Shown here: piece by piece, positions 54,057 through 62,276 of the stretch | How positions within the stretch are numbered: the stretch's first letter is position 1 | Layout of the letters: each line of letters starts with the position of its first letter | Assembly: GCA_028873865.1 (NCBI GenBank) | Contig: JAPPNI010000041.1 | Coordinates: 7,598-71,597 of the forward strand | DNA from: Chloroflexota bacterium | GTDB taxonomy: Bacteria; Chloroflexota; Dehalococcoidia; Bin125 | Direction: 5' to 3' | Length of the DNA: 64,000 nucleotides | Program-made: the position numbers and the translations under genes | Notes under the pieces: model-generated | Databases searched by the model: none | What the model saw: the letters and a program-made list of their open reading frames with translations, nothing else | Told to the model about the DNA's origin: nothing

Positions 54057-54730
54057 TCCGCCTCCGCGACGAACCGGTAACCCGCGCCGTAGACCGTTTC
54101 GATCGGTTGCTTCCCGTCGCGGCCGATCCGCTTGCGCAGCCGCGCGACCTGGCTATCGATCGCCCGGTCGAAGCCGTCGAAGCCATGATCGAAGGTCAAT
54201 GAGATCAGCTGGTCCCGGCTGAGCAACTGGTTGGGATGACGCATGAACGTAGCCAGCAGGGCGATCTGCGCCTGGCTCAGTTCGACCTCATCGCCATCGA
54301 CCGTCACCCTGCCGCCGCTCTCGTTCAGGCTGATCCCGCCGATGGTCAGAACCTGCTGCACCTTGCCCTGCACCCGGCGCAGCACCGCCTCCGAGCGGGC
54401 GATCACTTCCTTCGGATCGAACGGCTTCACGATGTAGTCGTCCGCGCCGCTGTCCAGCCCGACGATCCGCTGCGCCGGAGCCTCTCGCGCCGTCAGCATG
54501 ATGATCGGCACATCCGACTCCCGCCGCAGAATCCGGCACAACTCAACCCCGTCCAGACGGGGCAGCGTGAGGTCGAGGATGATCAGGTCGGGCGCCAGCC
54601 GGCGGGCTAGGTTCAGGCCAACCTGCCCGTCATGCGCGACCTCGGCCGAGTATCCGGCCCGCTCGAAATAGACCCGGACCCAGTCGGCGATCCGCGCATC
54701 GTCTTCGATGATCAGAACGCTGCCGCTCAT
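54053..54730 (-). CDS. OmpR/PhoB-family response regulator
   Basis: 225 residues from the ATG at 54730. The receiver domain has acidic residues in LIIEDDARIADW, the phospho-accepting Asp in LIILDLTLPRLDGVELC and the Lys in DYIVKPFDPKEV; the C-terminal winged helix (LSQAQIALLATFMRHPNQLLSRDQL, VYGAGYRFVAE) is typical. It partners with the kinase at 52653. Confidence 0.95.
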   Translation of the reverse strand: MSGSVLIIEDDARIADWVRVYFERAGYSAEVAHDGQVGLNLARRLAPDLIILDLTLPRLDGVELCRILRRESDVPIIMLTAREAPAQRIVGLDSGADDYIVKPFDPKEVIARSEAVLRRVQGKVQQVLTIGGISLNESGGRVTVDGDEVELSQAQIALLATFMRHPNQLLSRDQLISLTFDHGFDGFDRAIDSQVARLRKRIGRDGKQPIETVYGAGYRFVAEAE

Positions 54731-54755
54731 CTTCGTTCCTCGGATAATCCGGCCG

Positions 54756-54786
54756 GGACGCAGCGCCTCTGGCGGGCGCTGCGTCC
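54756..54786. terminator. 12-bp perfect GC stem between lipoprotein and response regulator
   Basis: GGACGCAGCGCC pairs with GGCGCTGCGTCC across a 7-base loop. It lies downstream of the minus-strand lipoprotein gene and just before the response-regulator start. It is strong enough to terminate or attenuate transcription, but there is no U-run on either side. Confidence 0.55.
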
Positions 54787-54853
54787 GGCGAGTGGGAACT
54801 GCGCGGATTCTATTCCTTGCAGCCCCCACTCACGGGCTGCCCCGATGCCGGCG

Positions 54854-55993
54854 CTAGTCGTGGCTGCCGCCCTCGCCGCCGGAGCCGTGCTCGCCCCCGG
54901 ACTCGCCGTCGCTGCCATGCTCCCTGGAGGACTCCCGGCCTTCACCGGTCTCACTCGATTCGCCTCCCTCGCTTGAGTGGGGCTGCGGGCCGGGACCGTT
55001 ACAGTCAAACACTTCGAGGTGCACTACGTAGCCGTCGAACGAGACGCCCGCCAGCCCCGGTTCGCTGGCCACCGAGATGCTGGTCGTCACCTCCTGGCCC
55101 GGAGCCAGATCGCCAATCACATCCGGTCCCAGCTCACCGACGGTCCGGGTCCCGGACTTCAGGTGCGGCTCCGACTGCACGAAGCAGAGCGTCTCGCCCA
55201 GGGTGTTGCGGACGGTCGTGTGGGCCGTCCCCGTGGCCCGGTCGAAGCTGGCCTCGACGGCAATGCCGCCGAGCACACCGCTCCAGGATTGGTCAAGCGG
55301 GATGATCGGGCTCGACATCTCGGCCTCGCGGCTCTCACTGCCGCCTTCGCGGCCCGACTCGCCGCCGGCGCCGTGCTCGCTGCCGCCCTCGCCGCTGCCC
55401 ACCTCCGCGTGGGTGGTCCAGGAATCGAACGGCTCCGGCGTCGACGGCAGGACGATCTCAAGCGTCTCACCCGGAGCGAGGTCGGTCGGCGGCGTCGGGC
55501 CGAGTTCCGCGCCGTTGTCCAGGTGCACCTCCACCCGCACCCGGGTCAGGACCCGGTCGCTGGTGTTCTCAACGACCCCGCGGAACGAGTTCGATGCATC
55601 GTCGAACTTGAGCGCCAGCCGCGCCCCGCCGCGGACTTCGTCGAAGGTCGCGTCCCGAGCCAACGCGTCGACGCTGCGGGCCTCCCCGCCGTCGCCGTCG
55701 CCCGACTCGCCACTACGCTCGGCAGCCTCGTTATGCTGGCCGCCTTCGCCGGCCGACTGGCTCTGACTACCGTGCTCGCCGCCGGCTTCGCGGCCCTGTT
55801 CGCCATTCCGGTCGTGTTCTCCTCTCGAGCTCTCATCCCGTCGTTCTGACATCTCCTGGCTAACCGCCGCGCGGTCGCTGTCGGGGCCCGCTCCGGGCCC
55901 CGACGAGCAGCCGATCAGAACGGCTCCGGCGACCATCGCTCCCACGATCGGTCCCACCAGGACGGTCCTCTTCAGCAGCTTCGCGAGTGTCAT
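54854..55993 (-). CDS. Secreted lipoprotein with two FxLYD-like domains and Gly/Glu/Ser/His-rich repeats
   Basis: 379 residues. Signal peptide with lipobox AVLIGC. A Gly/Glu/Ser/His-rich tract (about 50-100), a beta domain (about 118-190: LALKFDDASNSFRGVVENTSD, VRVEVHLDNG, LAPGETLEIVLP), a second acidic repeat tract (SGEGGSEHGAGGESG), a second similar beta domain, and a final EHGSGGEGGSHD tail. The beta domains resemble the FxLYD/DUF3426 type that occurs in cell-surface proteins. The His/Glu-rich tracts could bind metal. It is upstream of a two-component system on the same strand. Confidence 0.72.
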   Translation of the reverse strand: MTLAKLLKRTVLVGPIVGAMVAGAVLIGCSSGPGAGPDSDRAAVSQEMSERRDESSRGEHDRNGEQGREAGGEHGSQSQSAGEGGQHNEAAERSGESGDGDGGEARSVDALARDATFDEVRGGARLALKFDDASNSFRGVVENTSDRVLTRVRVEVHLDNGAELGPTPPTDLAPGETLEIVLPSTPEPFDSWTTHAEVGSGEGGSEHGAGGESGREGGSESREAEMSSPIIPLDQSWSGVLGGIAVEASFDRATGTAHTTVRNTLGETLCFVQSEPHLKSGTRTVGELGPDVIGDLAPGQEVTTSISVASEPGLAGVSFDGYVVHLEVFDCNGPGPQPHSSEGGESSETGEGRESSREHGSDGESGGEHGSGGEGGSHD

Positions 55994-56435
55994 TGCTCTC
56001 TCCCTTCATGAAGATGCTGCGTTGACACTCACAATCACGACGAAATGTTGCCGAAATGTGTCACCCTCGAGACGTCGTCCCAGCACACCAGCCACACCGA
56101 CCACTCCATCGAACATCAGTCCGTATACAATCACTCGACACCTACGCGCGGAGGTATCCGGATGCGCCCCTCGTCGATCAACCACGACTTTCCAAAACCA
56201 ACCAAACCCAACCACCTCCCACCACCCCGAACTCCACGAAACCCAGTATTTTCCGCCCCCGCACCCCCATTTTTTCTCCACCGGCTCCGCAAAGAAAAAT
56301 TTCCGCCAACCACCCTGGGGCCACCCAATCGGGCGCGCCCGCCCAATCCGCCAATCCCTGCCGGTATCCTGCACCAACGCCGCAGGCGGCCCATCAGCGC
56401 CACCAGCCAGCGCCGCCCAACGACGGAGAGAACCT
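55994..56435. other. 442-bp intergenic region, A/C-rich
   Basis: No gene is convincing here. The tract 56192-56229 is almost purely A and C on the plus strand (G/T on the other, with many GG and GGG runs, a possible G-quadruplex). ATTTTTCT and AGAAAAAT (about 56270-56300) form an AT-rich inverted repeat. Divergent promoters for the lipoprotein and the DUF35 gene must lie in this stretch. Confidence 0.5.
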
Positions 56436-56849
56436 ATGGCCAAGCAAGGTGTCGAGCCCGACGAACTCACCCAACCGTTCTGGGACGCCGCAAACGAGAA
56501 ACGACTCGTCATCCAGAACTGCGTCGACTGCGATCGCTTGCAGCATCCGCCCTCCAACACCTGCCGCGATTGCGACGACGGCGGACAACTCGCGTGGAAG
56601 CAGGTCAGCGGACGCGGCACGATCTACAACTACGGCGTCGTCCACGACTGCCCGGTCCGCCTCCTCCAGGAGGATCAGCCCTTCAATCTCGCCGTGATCA
56701 TGCTCGACGACGATCCGGGCATCCAGATGTACTCGCACCTCCCCGGCGTACCGGTTGACGACGTCCCCGTCGGCGCGGCCGTCGAGGTGATCTTCGAGCC
56801 CTCGGCCAACGGCCAACTCGTCCCCGAGTGGCGAGTGATCGACGGCTGA
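56436..56849 (+). CDS. DUF35 OB-fold acyl-CoA-associated zinc-ribbon protein
   Basis: 137 residues from the ATG at 56436 (GGAGAG upstream). The N-terminal zinc ribbon has CVDCDRL and CRDCDDGG, followed by an OB-fold with SGRGTIYNYGVVH and GAAVEVIFEP. DUF35 proteins bind CoA esters and pair with thiolases in steroid side-chain shortening and related pathways. It is immediately upstream of the thiolase. Confidence 0.9.
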   Translation: MAKQGVEPDELTQPFWDAANEKRLVIQNCVDCDRLQHPPSNTCRDCDDGGQLAWKQVSGRGTIYNYGVVHDCPVRLLQEDQPFNLAVIMLDDDPGIQMYSHLPGVPVDDVPVGAAVEVIFEPSANGQLVPEWRVIDG

Positions 56850-56889
56850 TCCCGATCCACCTGACGGCTCGAAGAGCAAGGAACGCGCA

Positions 56890-58212
56890 ATGACGACACC
56901 AACCGCACCCGACGCGATGTACCGCAACGACGAAGGACTCGGCATCTGGGAACACCGAGGCAAGGTCGCCGCCGTCGGCGTCGGCCACGCGCCCACGTCC
57001 CGACGCTGGGACGGCCGCCCCGAAACCTGCGTCGGCGCCATCACGATCGACGCCTTGCGCAAGGCGATCGACGACGCCGGCGTCGCGCCCGACCAGATCG
57101 ACGGCCTCGTCGTCGTCCCCGTCACCACCACCGGAGCGTTCTGGGAACAGGGCAAGCCCCTTCCCATGGACGTGATCCAGAGCTTCAACCAGACCGACGA
57201 CCCGCTCGACGGCATCGCCAAGCTCAGCGCCGAGTGGCTGCTCGCCAACATGCCCGAGCTGACCAACGTCAACTTCACCATGTACGGCCCCGGCTGCATG
57301 TCCAACGCGCTCAACGTCACCGCCCAGGCCGTCGGCGACGGCCTCACCCACACCTGCCTCGTCGTCAAGAGCTGGCACAACTTCGAGGGCCGCTACTACC
57401 AGGGCGGCGCCAACGCCGGCAACGCCCTGCCCGGCACCCCCGCCGTCACCCAGCTCTGGGGCGGCCCCGCCTCCTACAGCACGGCCCTGCAGTTCGCCGA
57501 GTACTGCCGCAAGTACGGCAAGACCCACGAGATGATGGCCCCCTTCATGGAGAACTCGCGCCGCAACGGCCTCCGCTTCCCCGAGGGCTACTGGGCCCAG
57601 CATCGCCCCGAAGAGCTGATCCCCGAGGACTACCTCGCCTCACGCTGGATCGCCAAGCCGGCCAACCTCTTCGACAACGACATCCCCATCATGATGTCCG
57701 GCGCCTACCTCTTCTCCACCGCCGAGCGCGCCCAGGACATGAAGCAGAACCCGGTCTACATCCTCAATCACGCCTCCAGCAACACCCGCCCGCGCAGCCT
57801 CGTGCCCACGCTGGATGAAGTAGAAGCCGACACGGCTCGCACCGGCCGCAAGATCTACGAGGGCGCCGGCATCACCGCCGACGACCTCTCCTTCGAGAAC
57901 ATGTACGACGGCTTCTCCCTCTTCCACCAGTTCCACCTCGAGGGCCTCGGCTATCGCGGGATCAAGTTCGGCGAGGCGCTCGACTTCTACCAGACCGACA
58001 TCAGCATCGAGGGCCCCAACCCCGTCTCGCCCAGCGGAGGCAACGTCGGCAGCGGACGCAGCCGCGTCTGGATGCACACCGACTGCATCCAGCAACTCCA
58101 GGGCCGGGCCGGCGCGCGACAGGTCACCGGAGTCAAGCCCGAAGTCGGAGTCTCCGGAGGCCCGATGCCCCTCGGAGGCAACTACACCGTCTGGAGCGCC
58201 AGCCCCGACTAA
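56890..58212 (+). CDS. Thiolase-family protein (SCP-x/Ltp2-like, possible retro-aldolase)
   Basis: 440 residues. A thiolase fold with PGCMSNALNVTAQAV (the position of the nucleophilic Cys), NMYDGFSLFHQFHLEGLG and PSGGNVGSGRSRVWMHTDC, then QLQGRAGARQVTGV. In biosynthetic/degradative thiolases the last block has a GHP histidine; here it is NVGSG, so the classical catalytic His is absent. That, with the adjacent DUF35 gene, recalls steroid retro-aldolases (Ltp2-type) more than ketothiolases. The substrate is unknown. Confidence 0.86.
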   Translation: MTTPTAPDAMYRNDEGLGIWEHRGKVAAVGVGHAPTSRRWDGRPETCVGAITIDALRKAIDDAGVAPDQIDGLVVVPVTTTGAFWEQGKPLPMDVIQSFNQTDDPLDGIAKLSAEWLLANMPELTNVNFTMYGPGCMSNALNVTAQAVGDGLTHTCLVVKSWHNFEGRYYQGGANAGNALPGTPAVTQLWGGPASYSTALQFAEYCRKYGKTHEMMAPFMENSRRNGLRFPEGYWAQHRPEELIPEDYLASRWIAKPANLFDNDIPIMMSGAYLFSTAERAQDMKQNPVYILNHASSNTRPRSLVPTLDEVEADTARTGRKIYEGAGITADDLSFENMYDGFSLFHQFHLEGLGYRGIKFGEALDFYQTDISIEGPNPVSPSGGNVGSGRSRVWMHTDCIQQLQGRAGARQVTGVKPEVGVSGGPMPLGGNYTVWSASPD

Positions 58213-58225
58213 GCCCGTTTCCCGT

Positions 58226-58285
58226 TTCCCCCTCTGGGGGAAGCTGCCAGGAGCCTGCCCCCGGCTCGAACGGGGGGCTGCAGGG
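58226..58285. repeat. REP-like element, copy C
   Basis: TTCCCCC-TCT-GGGGGAA is followed by AGCTGCC and a second stem CCTGCCCCCG/CGGGGGGCTGCAGG. The first hairpin has the CCCCCTCTGGGGG core of copies A and B. It lies in the 83-bp gap after the thiolase and could terminate it. Confidence 0.5.
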
Positions 58286-58295
58286 AACGCCCGTT

Positions 58296-58673
58296 ATGTC
58301 GGAGAACCAAGAGCAGTCCGTGACGATACTCATCAGCTTCGACATCGACGGCACCCTCGAGGTCGGCGATCCGCCCGGCCCCCTGACCATGGACATGGTC
58401 CGCCTCGTCCGCGACAAGGACTTCCTCATCGGCAGCTGCTCCGACCGCACCCTCAGCAGCCAGCGAGCCATCTGGGCAGACCACGACATCGAGGTCGACT
58501 TCGTCGTCGGCAAGCACATGCTGCCCGACGTCAAAGCCCGCTTCGAGGCCGACGTCTACCTGCACATCGGCGACCGAGAAGACCTCGACCGCCAGTACGC
58601 CCTCAAGGCCGGCTTCGACTTCCTCTGGCCCGACGAAGCCGTCGACCACCCCCACTTCCAACCGGAGCCGTAA
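58296..58673 (+). CDS. Small HAD-family hydrolase-like protein
   Basis: 125 residues. SFDIDGTLEVGDPPGP is motif I, LIGSCSDRTLSSQ is the motif II strand, and a late IGDREDLDRQYA fits motif IV. A short HAD without a cap. The gene is followed by a good terminator hairpin at 58710. Confidence 0.78.
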   Translation: MSENQEQSVTILISFDIDGTLEVGDPPGPLTMDMVRLVRDKDFLIGSCSDRTLSSQRAIWADHDIEVDFVVGKHMLPDVKARFEADVYLHIGDREDLDRQYALKAGFDFLWPDEAVDHPHFQPEP

Positions 58674-58709
58674 CGAACAATGCATCTGCTGACCCGCGCG
58701 CACGAAGTC

Positions 58710-58729
58710 GGCCCCGCGCAGGCGGGGCC
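58710..58729 (+). terminator. Intrinsic terminator after the HAD gene
   Basis: GGCCCCGC-GCAG-GCGGGGCC is a perfect 8-bp stem with a 4-base loop followed by TCTT. Confidence 0.65.
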
Positions 58730-58776
58730 TCTTAGCGCAGAGGCGGAGCGACCCGACTGCCCCCGCTCGGCCCCCC

Positions 58777-58995
58777 CTACGACTTCGCCCGAATCGGTTC
58801 ATCCCAGTCAATCCCGCACCGAGAGCACCACCGCCGCAGCCAGACATCGCCCGCCTCGCTCTCGTCCCCGCGCTCCGCATGGATCTGCCCCCCGCACCGA
58901 CACGCCCGTGGAAACGACCGCCAGCAACCCCCACAACCATCCTCGGCCCGATGCTCATTGACAAACTGAGGATGCGTGGAGAACCCCACCAGCAA
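58777..58995 (-). CDS. Small zinc-ribbon protein
   Basis: 72 residues with four evenly placed Cys-rich turns: GCGGCWRSFP, CRCGGQIHAE, then WCSRCGIDW. The CxxC...CxC...CxxC spacing fits a zinc ribbon or double knuckle. The exact start is unsure (the ATG at 58995 is taken). It converges on the HAD gene at 58673. The function is unknown; similar short zinc proteins exist in related genomes as I recall. Confidence 0.6.
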   Translation of the reverse strand: MLVGFSTHPQFVNEHRAEDGCGGCWRSFPRACRCGGQIHAERGDESEAGDVWLRRWCSRCGIDWDEPIRAKS

Positions 58996-59123
58996 TCACT
59001 CCTCCGACCACAACGCCCGCAGAGCGCACAGTCTAGTCCGCCACGCCAGCTCCCGCCGCGCCCGCCGATTGCATCCCTGACCCGCTGCGCCTAGCCTGAG
59101 CCAGCCAAACCCCGAGGCTGCCG

Positions 59124-59438
59124 ATGCCATCTCAGTACCCCATCGATCCAGGCCGGACCGACCTCGCCCGAGAGTTCATGGCCAACCCCATGGGCCCGCA
59201 CAGCGCCGCCCTCCAGCGCATCGTCACCCGCATGCGCGACACCGAAGCGGCCGGCCGCTACGTCCTCGTCACACGCGTCCCCTACCAGGAATGGGGCCTC
59301 GCCCAGCTCTCCGGACAGCGCGGCGTCGACGTCACCCTCCTCGAGGACCAGGTCTTCACCTCCCTCGAAGACGCCGAGCGAGCCGTCTTCAAAATGCGCT
59401 GGGAATTGATCACCGGAACCCCACTCGTACTCGACTGA
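59124..59438 (+). CDS. Dimethylformamidase small (alpha) subunit-like protein
   Basis: 104 residues. The pattern REFMANPMGPHSAALQRI...GRYVLV...EWGLA...VFTSLEDAERAVFKMRWE aligns by eye with the small subunit of N,N-dimethylformamidase (ANPFG, LQR, GKYYI, EW, FKTEEEAMHAVF, from memory). It is 22 bases upstream of the large-subunit-like gene, which supports the pairing. Confidence 0.72.
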   Translation: MPSQYPIDPGRTDLAREFMANPMGPHSAALQRIVTRMRDTEAAGRYVLVTRVPYQEWGLAQLSGQRGVDVTLLEDQVFTSLEDAERAVFKMRWELITGTPLVLD

Positions 59439-59460
59439 CTCAGAGCCGAGGAAAGAATCC

Positions 59461-61692
59461 ATGCTCGAAAAGAAGATCGCGGGCTACAGCGACGAGATCA
59501 GCGTCGCCCCTGGCGAACGCATCCGCTTCATGGTCAGCTGCGAGCCGGGCGTCGACCGCTACCAGGCCGACATCGTCCGCCTGATCTCCGGCGACCGCCA
59601 GCCCGACGGTCCCGGCTACCGCGACGAACTCCTGCCCACTCCCGTCAGCGGCGAGTACCCCGGTCGCACCCAGGAGACCTACTGCGGCTCCTACGCCGTC
59701 GTTCCCGACGGACCCGCCTTCAGCGCCCTCAACGATCTCTCCCTCCAGGCCGCCATCTTCCCCACGCTCCCCGGCCTCCGCCGGGCCTGCCTCATCTCCA
59801 AGATGGACGTCGACGCCGGCCGCGGCTTCGCCCTCTGGACCGACCCCGCCGACGGCCTCGTCCTCCAGCTCGGAGACGGCGCCGGCAGCCTGCAGGAATT
59901 CGCGCTCGGACAGGCCTTCGTTGCCCGCGAGTGGTACCTGGTCAGCGCCACCTACGACGCCGCCGGCGGCGAAGTCCACCTGAGCCAGCAGCTGCTCGAC
60001 TCCTACGCCCTCGACACCTCGAGCGGCCAGGCCAGGCACGCCAGCGAGGGAACCGCAGTCGTCGCCTGCGACGCGCCCCTCCTGATCGCCGCCGCCAGCC
60101 GCGAAGAGGCTCGCGGCAAGCCCGTCGGCGAGATGATCTTCAACGGCCGCATCGAGCGTCCCGTCGTCGCCTCACGCGTCCTGGAAGACAGCGAGATCGA
60201 AGCCCTGCGCACAGGGCCGGTGCCCCTCGACCTGCGCCCTGACATCTGCGCCGCCTGGGACTTCGCCCACGCGATCGACACCGACGACATCATCGACATC
60301 TCGCCCAACCGGGCCCACGGCGAACTGATCAACCTCCCGATCCGCGCCGTGCGTGGCTCCAACTGGACCGGCGACGAGCTGGACTTCAACCACGCGCCCG
60401 AACAGTACGCCGCCATCCACTTCCTCGACGACTCGCTCTACGACTGCGAGTGGGACGTCGACTTCGAACTGGAAGTCCCCGCCGACACGTCCAGCGGCCT
60501 CTACGCCGCCCGCCTCACCGCCGGCGACCAGGAAGACCACATCACCTTCGTCGTGCGCCCGCCGAGGAACACAGCCACCGCCTCGCTGGCGCTGCTCATC
60601 CCCACGGCCAGCTACATGGCCTACGGCAACTCCCGCGGCGGCATCGAGTTCGGCAATGAACTGCTCGCCAACCATCTCGCCGTGATCGGACCCCACGAGC
60701 GCTACCTCAACCGTCACCCCGAGTACGGCAACTCGATGTACGACAACCACAACGACGGCACCGGCGTCTGCTACTCCTCGCGCCTCCGCCCGCTGATCAA
60801 CATTCGCCCCACCCATCACTGGCTCTGGCAGCTCAGCGCCGACATGCACCTCGTCGAGTGGCTCGAGGCGCAGGGCATCCCCTTCGACGTGATCACCGAC
60901 GAGGACATGCACCAGGACGGCGTCTCACTGCTCGAGCGCTACTCCTGCGTCATGACCTGCAGCCACCCCGAGTACTACTCCACCAACATGTGGGACGCCG
61001 TGCACGCCTACACCCAGCGCGGCGGCCGCCTCATGTACATGGGCGGCAACGGCTTCTACTGGCGCGTCGCCTACCGCGACGACAAGCCCGGCGCCATGGA
61101 AATGCGCCGCACCGAGGACGGCTCCCGCTCCTGGGCCAGCGAGCCCGGTGAGTACTACATGGCCTTCACCGGCGAGTACGGCGGCCTCTGGTGGCGCGCC
61201 GGACGCACCCCGCAGTCGCTCGTCGGCAACGGCTTCATCGCCCAGGGCTTCGACCACTCCTCCTACTTCCGCCGCACCGCCGACAGTCACGACCCGCGAG
61301 CCGCCTTCATCTTCGAGGGCATCGACGACGAGATCATCGGAGACTTCGGGCTAATCGGCGGCGGCGCAGCCGGCCTCGAACTCGACTCGGCCAGCCGCGG
61401 CTACGGAACGCCGCCCCACGCCCTGACCGTCGCCACCTCCGAGCAACACACCGACGCCTACATCCGCGTCAACGAGGACATCGGTCACATGTTGCTCTCG
61501 ATCGGCGGACAGGACGACCCCCAGGTCCACGCCGACGTGGTGTTCTTTGAGACCCCCCGAGGCGGCGCCGTCTTCTCCACCGGCTCCATCGGCTGGAGCT
61601 CCGCCCTGTTCCACAACGATCACGACAACAACGTCTCGCGCATGACCCGCAACGTGCTCGACCGGTTCCTCGACCCGACCCCGCTCACGTAG
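59461..61692 (+). CDS. Dimethylformamidase large (beta) subunit-like amidohydrolase
   Basis: 743 residues, close to the ~760 of the known large subunit. An N-terminal lectin-like (LamG/concanavalin) beta domain (about 80-260: LSLQAAIFPTLPG, ISKMDVDAGRGFALWTD) is followed by a catalytic domain with LIPTASYMAYGNSRGG, GNSMYDNHNDGTGVCYSSRL and CSHPEYYSTNMWD. The known enzyme holds mononuclear Fe(III) with two Tyr and one Glu; Tyr385 or Tyr388, Tyr427 or Tyr438, and Glu504 are candidates. The substrate may be DMF or another small amide. Confidence 0.85.
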   Translation: MLEKKIAGYSDEISVAPGERIRFMVSCEPGVDRYQADIVRLISGDRQPDGPGYRDELLPTPVSGEYPGRTQETYCGSYAVVPDGPAFSALNDLSLQAAIFPTLPGLRRACLISKMDVDAGRGFALWTDPADGLVLQLGDGAGSLQEFALGQAFVAREWYLVSATYDAAGGEVHLSQQLLDSYALDTSSGQARHASEGTAVVACDAPLLIAAASREEARGKPVGEMIFNGRIERPVVASRVLEDSEIEALRTGPVPLDLRPDICAAWDFAHAIDTDDIIDISPNRAHGELINLPIRAVRGSNWTGDELDFNHAPEQYAAIHFLDDSLYDCEWDVDFELEVPADTSSGLYAARLTAGDQEDHITFVVRPPRNTATASLALLIPTASYMAYGNSRGGIEFGNELLANHLAVIGPHERYLNRHPEYGNSMYDNHNDGTGVCYSSRLRPLINIRPTHHWLWQLSADMHLVEWLEAQGIPFDVITDEDMHQDGVSLLERYSCVMTCSHPEYYSTNMWDAVHAYTQRGGRLMYMGGNGFYWRVAYRDDKPGAMEMRRTEDGSRSWASEPGEYYMAFTGEYGGLWWRAGRTPQSLVGNGFIAQGFDHSSYFRRTADSHDPRAAFIFEGIDDEIIGDFGLIGGGAAGLELDSASRGYGTPPHALTVATSEQHTDAYIRVNEDIGHMLLSIGGQDDPQVHADVVFFETPRGGAVFSTGSIGWSSALFHNDHDNNVSRMTRNVLDRFLDPTPLT

Positions 61693-61720
61693 GTCCGCCG
61701 CTGATCACTCCGGCGCTGGC

Positions 61721-61770
61721 GCGACAACCCAGCGACAACCCAGCGACAACCCAGCGACAACCCGGCAACA
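61721..61770. repeat. 11-bp tandem repeat GCGACAACCCA, four copies
   Basis: Three exact units GCGACAACCCA at 61721, 61732 and 61743, a fourth with CCCG at 61754 and a partial fifth (GCAACAG). It starts 29 bases after the dimethylformamidase stop codon. Confidence 0.9.
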
Positions 61771-61932
61771 GTGCGACTCGATAGCCGCTCCGACCCGCTC
61801 GCAGATCCATCGGCTACAATCAGACCACCAGTTCTCGTCGAGTGGTCGGAGCCGCAGCCCATGTCCGTCCAGACCCCTCATTTCTCCGCCAACCGGAACC
61901 GGACACACCCGAACAGACCCGGACGCGGGACC

Positions 61933-62245
61933 TGAAAAAACCTGAAAAATGCTGAAAGCCGGAAGTCCATCCTCTCCCCCCGGACTCCCCACACCAGGCA
62001 GGAATTCCACCGGAGACAGCGGGAACCATCCGGAAAAATCCGAAAATAACCGGAAAAATCTGGACGAATCTGGACATTTCCGAACGGCCGCCGCGACAAT
62101 GTCCAGTCCACAGCAGCACATCCGCCAAATTCGCCCGAAAAAATCTCTCAAGAATCCGAACGGCCAGTCGCGATCGCCGATCTCCTCCTGGAATTCCCGC
62201 TCAACCGAGCCGGCCAATAACATCCTCCCTGAAAGTCCCCTGAAA
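61933..62245. repeat. CTGAAA/CCGGAAAAATC short-period repeat tract
   Basis: CCTGAAAAAACCTGAAAAA followed by TGCTGAAAG at 61933-61960 matches the reverse complement of the tract at 7040-7095. Further units are CCGGAAAAATC (about 62031 and 62051), AATCCGAAAATAA, TCTGGAC twice, AATCCGAACGG (62153) and CCCCTGAAAAC (62238). The spacing drifts around 10-11 bases. Confidence 0.55.
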
Positions 62246-62276
62246 ACTTCTTGCAGGCCAACCGGAGAAGCACGCG

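Larger units (their letters stand above)
61693..62276. other. 584-bp intergenic region with tandem repeats and AT-rich iterated sequence
   Basis: No convincing gene. An 11-bp tandem repeat is followed from about 61930 by CTGAAA, CCGGAAAAATC and AATCCGAACGG units. The last 20 bases hold a GGAG ribosome site before the Rieske ATG at 62277. Confidence 0.55.

Noticed and set aside
61705..62223. Minus-strand frame of 172 codons in the repeat-rich intergenic region
   Set aside because: The Phe/Ser-rich peptide simply translates the CTGAAA and GGAAAAATC repeats; no start or ribosome site and no family.
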